From: an uncultured Acidiphilium sp.
Lineage (GTDB): Bacteria; Bacillota; Clostridia; Christensenellales; Borkfalkiaceae
Length of the DNA stretch: 5,971 nt
Reading direction: 5' to 3'
Assembly (NCBI GenBank): GCA_902495325.1
Contig: CABUWK010000064.1
Coordinates: 1 to 5,971 of the forward strand
A program made the position numbers and the translations under genes. The notes under the pieces were generated by a model that worked only from the letters and a program-made list of their open reading frames with translations, made no database searches and was not told where the DNA came from. This document shows positions 5,483-5,971 of this stretch, piece after piece. Position 1 is the first letter of the stretch. Every line of letters begins with the position of its first letter.

Positions 5483-5583
5483 CCGGCATCTTCCGCCGGA
5501 TCGTTTTACAAAAAAATTCACTTAGGCTTCGGTTGCTTTCCCGCATCCGAAGCCTTTTAAATTGCATATTGATCGACTTATAG
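5483..5583 (+). repeat. Intergenic motif pair, right copy
   Basis: This contains CCGGCATCTTCCGCCGGATC (5483-5502) and ATCGACTTATAG (5572-5583), the counterparts of 4451-4470 and 4494-4505. Here the motifs are 69 bases apart instead of 23, because the terminator hairpin lies between them. CCGGA at 5496-5500 can also pair with TCCGG at 5475-5479 to make a weak hairpin followed by TCGTTTT. Confidence 0.35.
5524..5559 (+). terminator. Rho-independent terminator after the membrane-protein gene
   Basis: AGGCTTCGG (5524-5532) pairs perfectly with CCGAAGCCT (5547-5555) around a 14-base loop, followed by TTTAAATT. It lies 52 bases after the stop and probably ends the transcript carrying the aminopeptidase and membrane-protein genes. 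The T-tract is short, so efficiency may be moderate. Confidence 0.7.
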
Positions 5584-5585
5584 GC

Positions 5586-5696
5586 TCAGGATGACGAGAA
5601 TGGATTTTCTCTTTCGATAGTAATACGGAACATATCATTTTGTCATCCTGACCCCGTAATAATACTCTTACCCGGGAAGGATCTCAAAATGATATG
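5586..5696. repeat. Intergenic inverted-repeat element (TCATCCTGA type)
   Basis: A perfect 12-bp inverted repeat, CATATCATTTTG (5631-5642) and CAAAATGATATG (5685-5696), frames a loop that continues the symmetry loosely (ATCCT at 5645-5649 against AGGAT at 5679-5683). A second, overlapping inverted repeat joins TCAGGATGAC (5586-5595) to GTCATCCTGA (5642-5651). From memory, TGTCATCCTGA with a matching AAGGATCTCA arm resembles dispersed non-coding repeats found between genes in many bacterial genomes. No open frame is present, so any movement would need enzymes supplied elsewhere. Confidence 0.55.
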
Positions 5697-5754
5697 GGGG
5701 TTATGCCAGCTGCGCAAAGAGCAGGATCGGGATAACAAGACCATTAAATAAGAC

Positions 5755-5794
5755 AAAACAAAAGGCGGAATGGTAAATCACATTCCGCCCTTTT
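5755..5794. terminator. Bidirectional rho-independent terminator hairpin
   Basis: GGCGGAATG (5764-5772) pairs perfectly with CATTCCGCC (5781-5789) around an 8-base loop. On the minus strand it is followed by TTTTGTTTT (5763 down to 5755), and on the plus strand by C then TTTT (5791-5794). The minus-strand tail is the better one, so it may be the true end of a leftward gene beyond the right edge, and a backstop for rightward transcripts. Confidence 0.75.
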
Positions 5795-5901
5795 GAAATT
5801 TTCGGTTCTTCCGGCATGCCCGAACGACAGACGTCCCGGCAGCCGATCTTTTTTATTGGTTCATCATAATTTTTGGTGTTTTGGAAAAACAAACAGTGAA
5901 T

Positions 5902-5922
5902 AAAAAAAGAGCCAGAGGCTCC
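5902..5922 (-). terminator. Minus-strand terminator near the right edge
   Basis: On the minus strand GAGCC (5921-5917) and GGCTC (5913-5909) form a 5-bp stem with a 3-base loop, followed by seven T (5908-5902). The short stem but strong T-run suits an intrinsic terminator for a leftward gene outside the window. Confidence 0.6.
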
Positions 5923-5971
5923 AAAAGTAGTATAATTAATTAACCACAATAAACCAACTACTAGAGGATCA

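Larger units (their letters stand above)
5697..5971. other. AT-rich gene-free stretch at the right edge
   Basis: No convincing coding sequence was found. An 82-codon minus-strand frame (5949 to 5701) passes through two terminator-like hairpins and has no ribosome site of note. The stretch holds the terminators at 5755-5794 and 5902-5922, a short palindrome GGCATGCC, and an inverted repeat AGTAGT (5926-5931) with ACTACT (5957-5962) at the edge. Confidence 0.5.

Noticed and set aside
5701..5949. Minus-strand open frame of 82 codons at the right edge
   Set aside because: It runs through the hairpins at 5764-5789 and 5909-5921, which look like terminators, has no ribosome site and shows no domain.

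Overview
The window looks like a chromosomal segment from a moderate-GC Firmicutes-type bacterium, most likely a gut clostridium. This rests on the PerR-like Fur protein, the M42 aminopeptidase, AAGGAG-type ribosome binding sites and TTGACA/TAAAAT promoters; the genus cannot be read from the sequence. Coding regions have a GC-rich third codon position, while both edges (about 1-240 and 5570-5971) are clearly AT-richer. No tRNA, rRNA, CRISPR array or complete mobile element was seen.

Left half, minus strand: a two-gene operon read right to left. The first gene (2960 to 795) encodes a glutamine-dependent NAD+ synthetase with an XRE-type helix-turn-helix fused to its N terminus. The second (773 to 381), 21 bases downstream, encodes a PerR-like Fur-family metalloregulator. 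A strong promoter (2992-3020) drives them and a rho-independent hairpin (239-265) ends them. The promoter carries a 17-base inverted repeat over the -35 box and two copies of a 9-base direct repeat around the -10 box. A plausible but untested reading is that the HTH-NadE protein controls its own operon, coupling NAD synthesis to transcription much as NadR combines an HTH with NAD enzymes in enterobacteria.

Right half, plus strand: divergent from that operon is an M42-family dinuclear metallo-aminopeptidase (3384-4442). It has a consensus promoter about 200 bases upstream (3141-3169), a leader that can fold into a junction-like structure, phased A-tracts and an extended -10 element close to the start. 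It is followed after 84 bases by an unrecognised four-helix membrane protein with a CPxCG knuckle and a glycine zipper (4527-5471), which ends at a hairpin terminator (5524-5559). The intergenic stretches on both sides of this membrane gene share two short motifs in the same order.

Edges: bases 1-87 hold the last 28 codons of an unidentified plus-strand gene. Bases 5472-5971 contain no convincing gene. They hold the plus-strand terminator, an intergenic inverted-repeat element (5586-5696), a bidirectional terminator hairpin (5755-5794) and a second minus-strand terminator (5902-5922) that probably ends a gene beyond the right edge.
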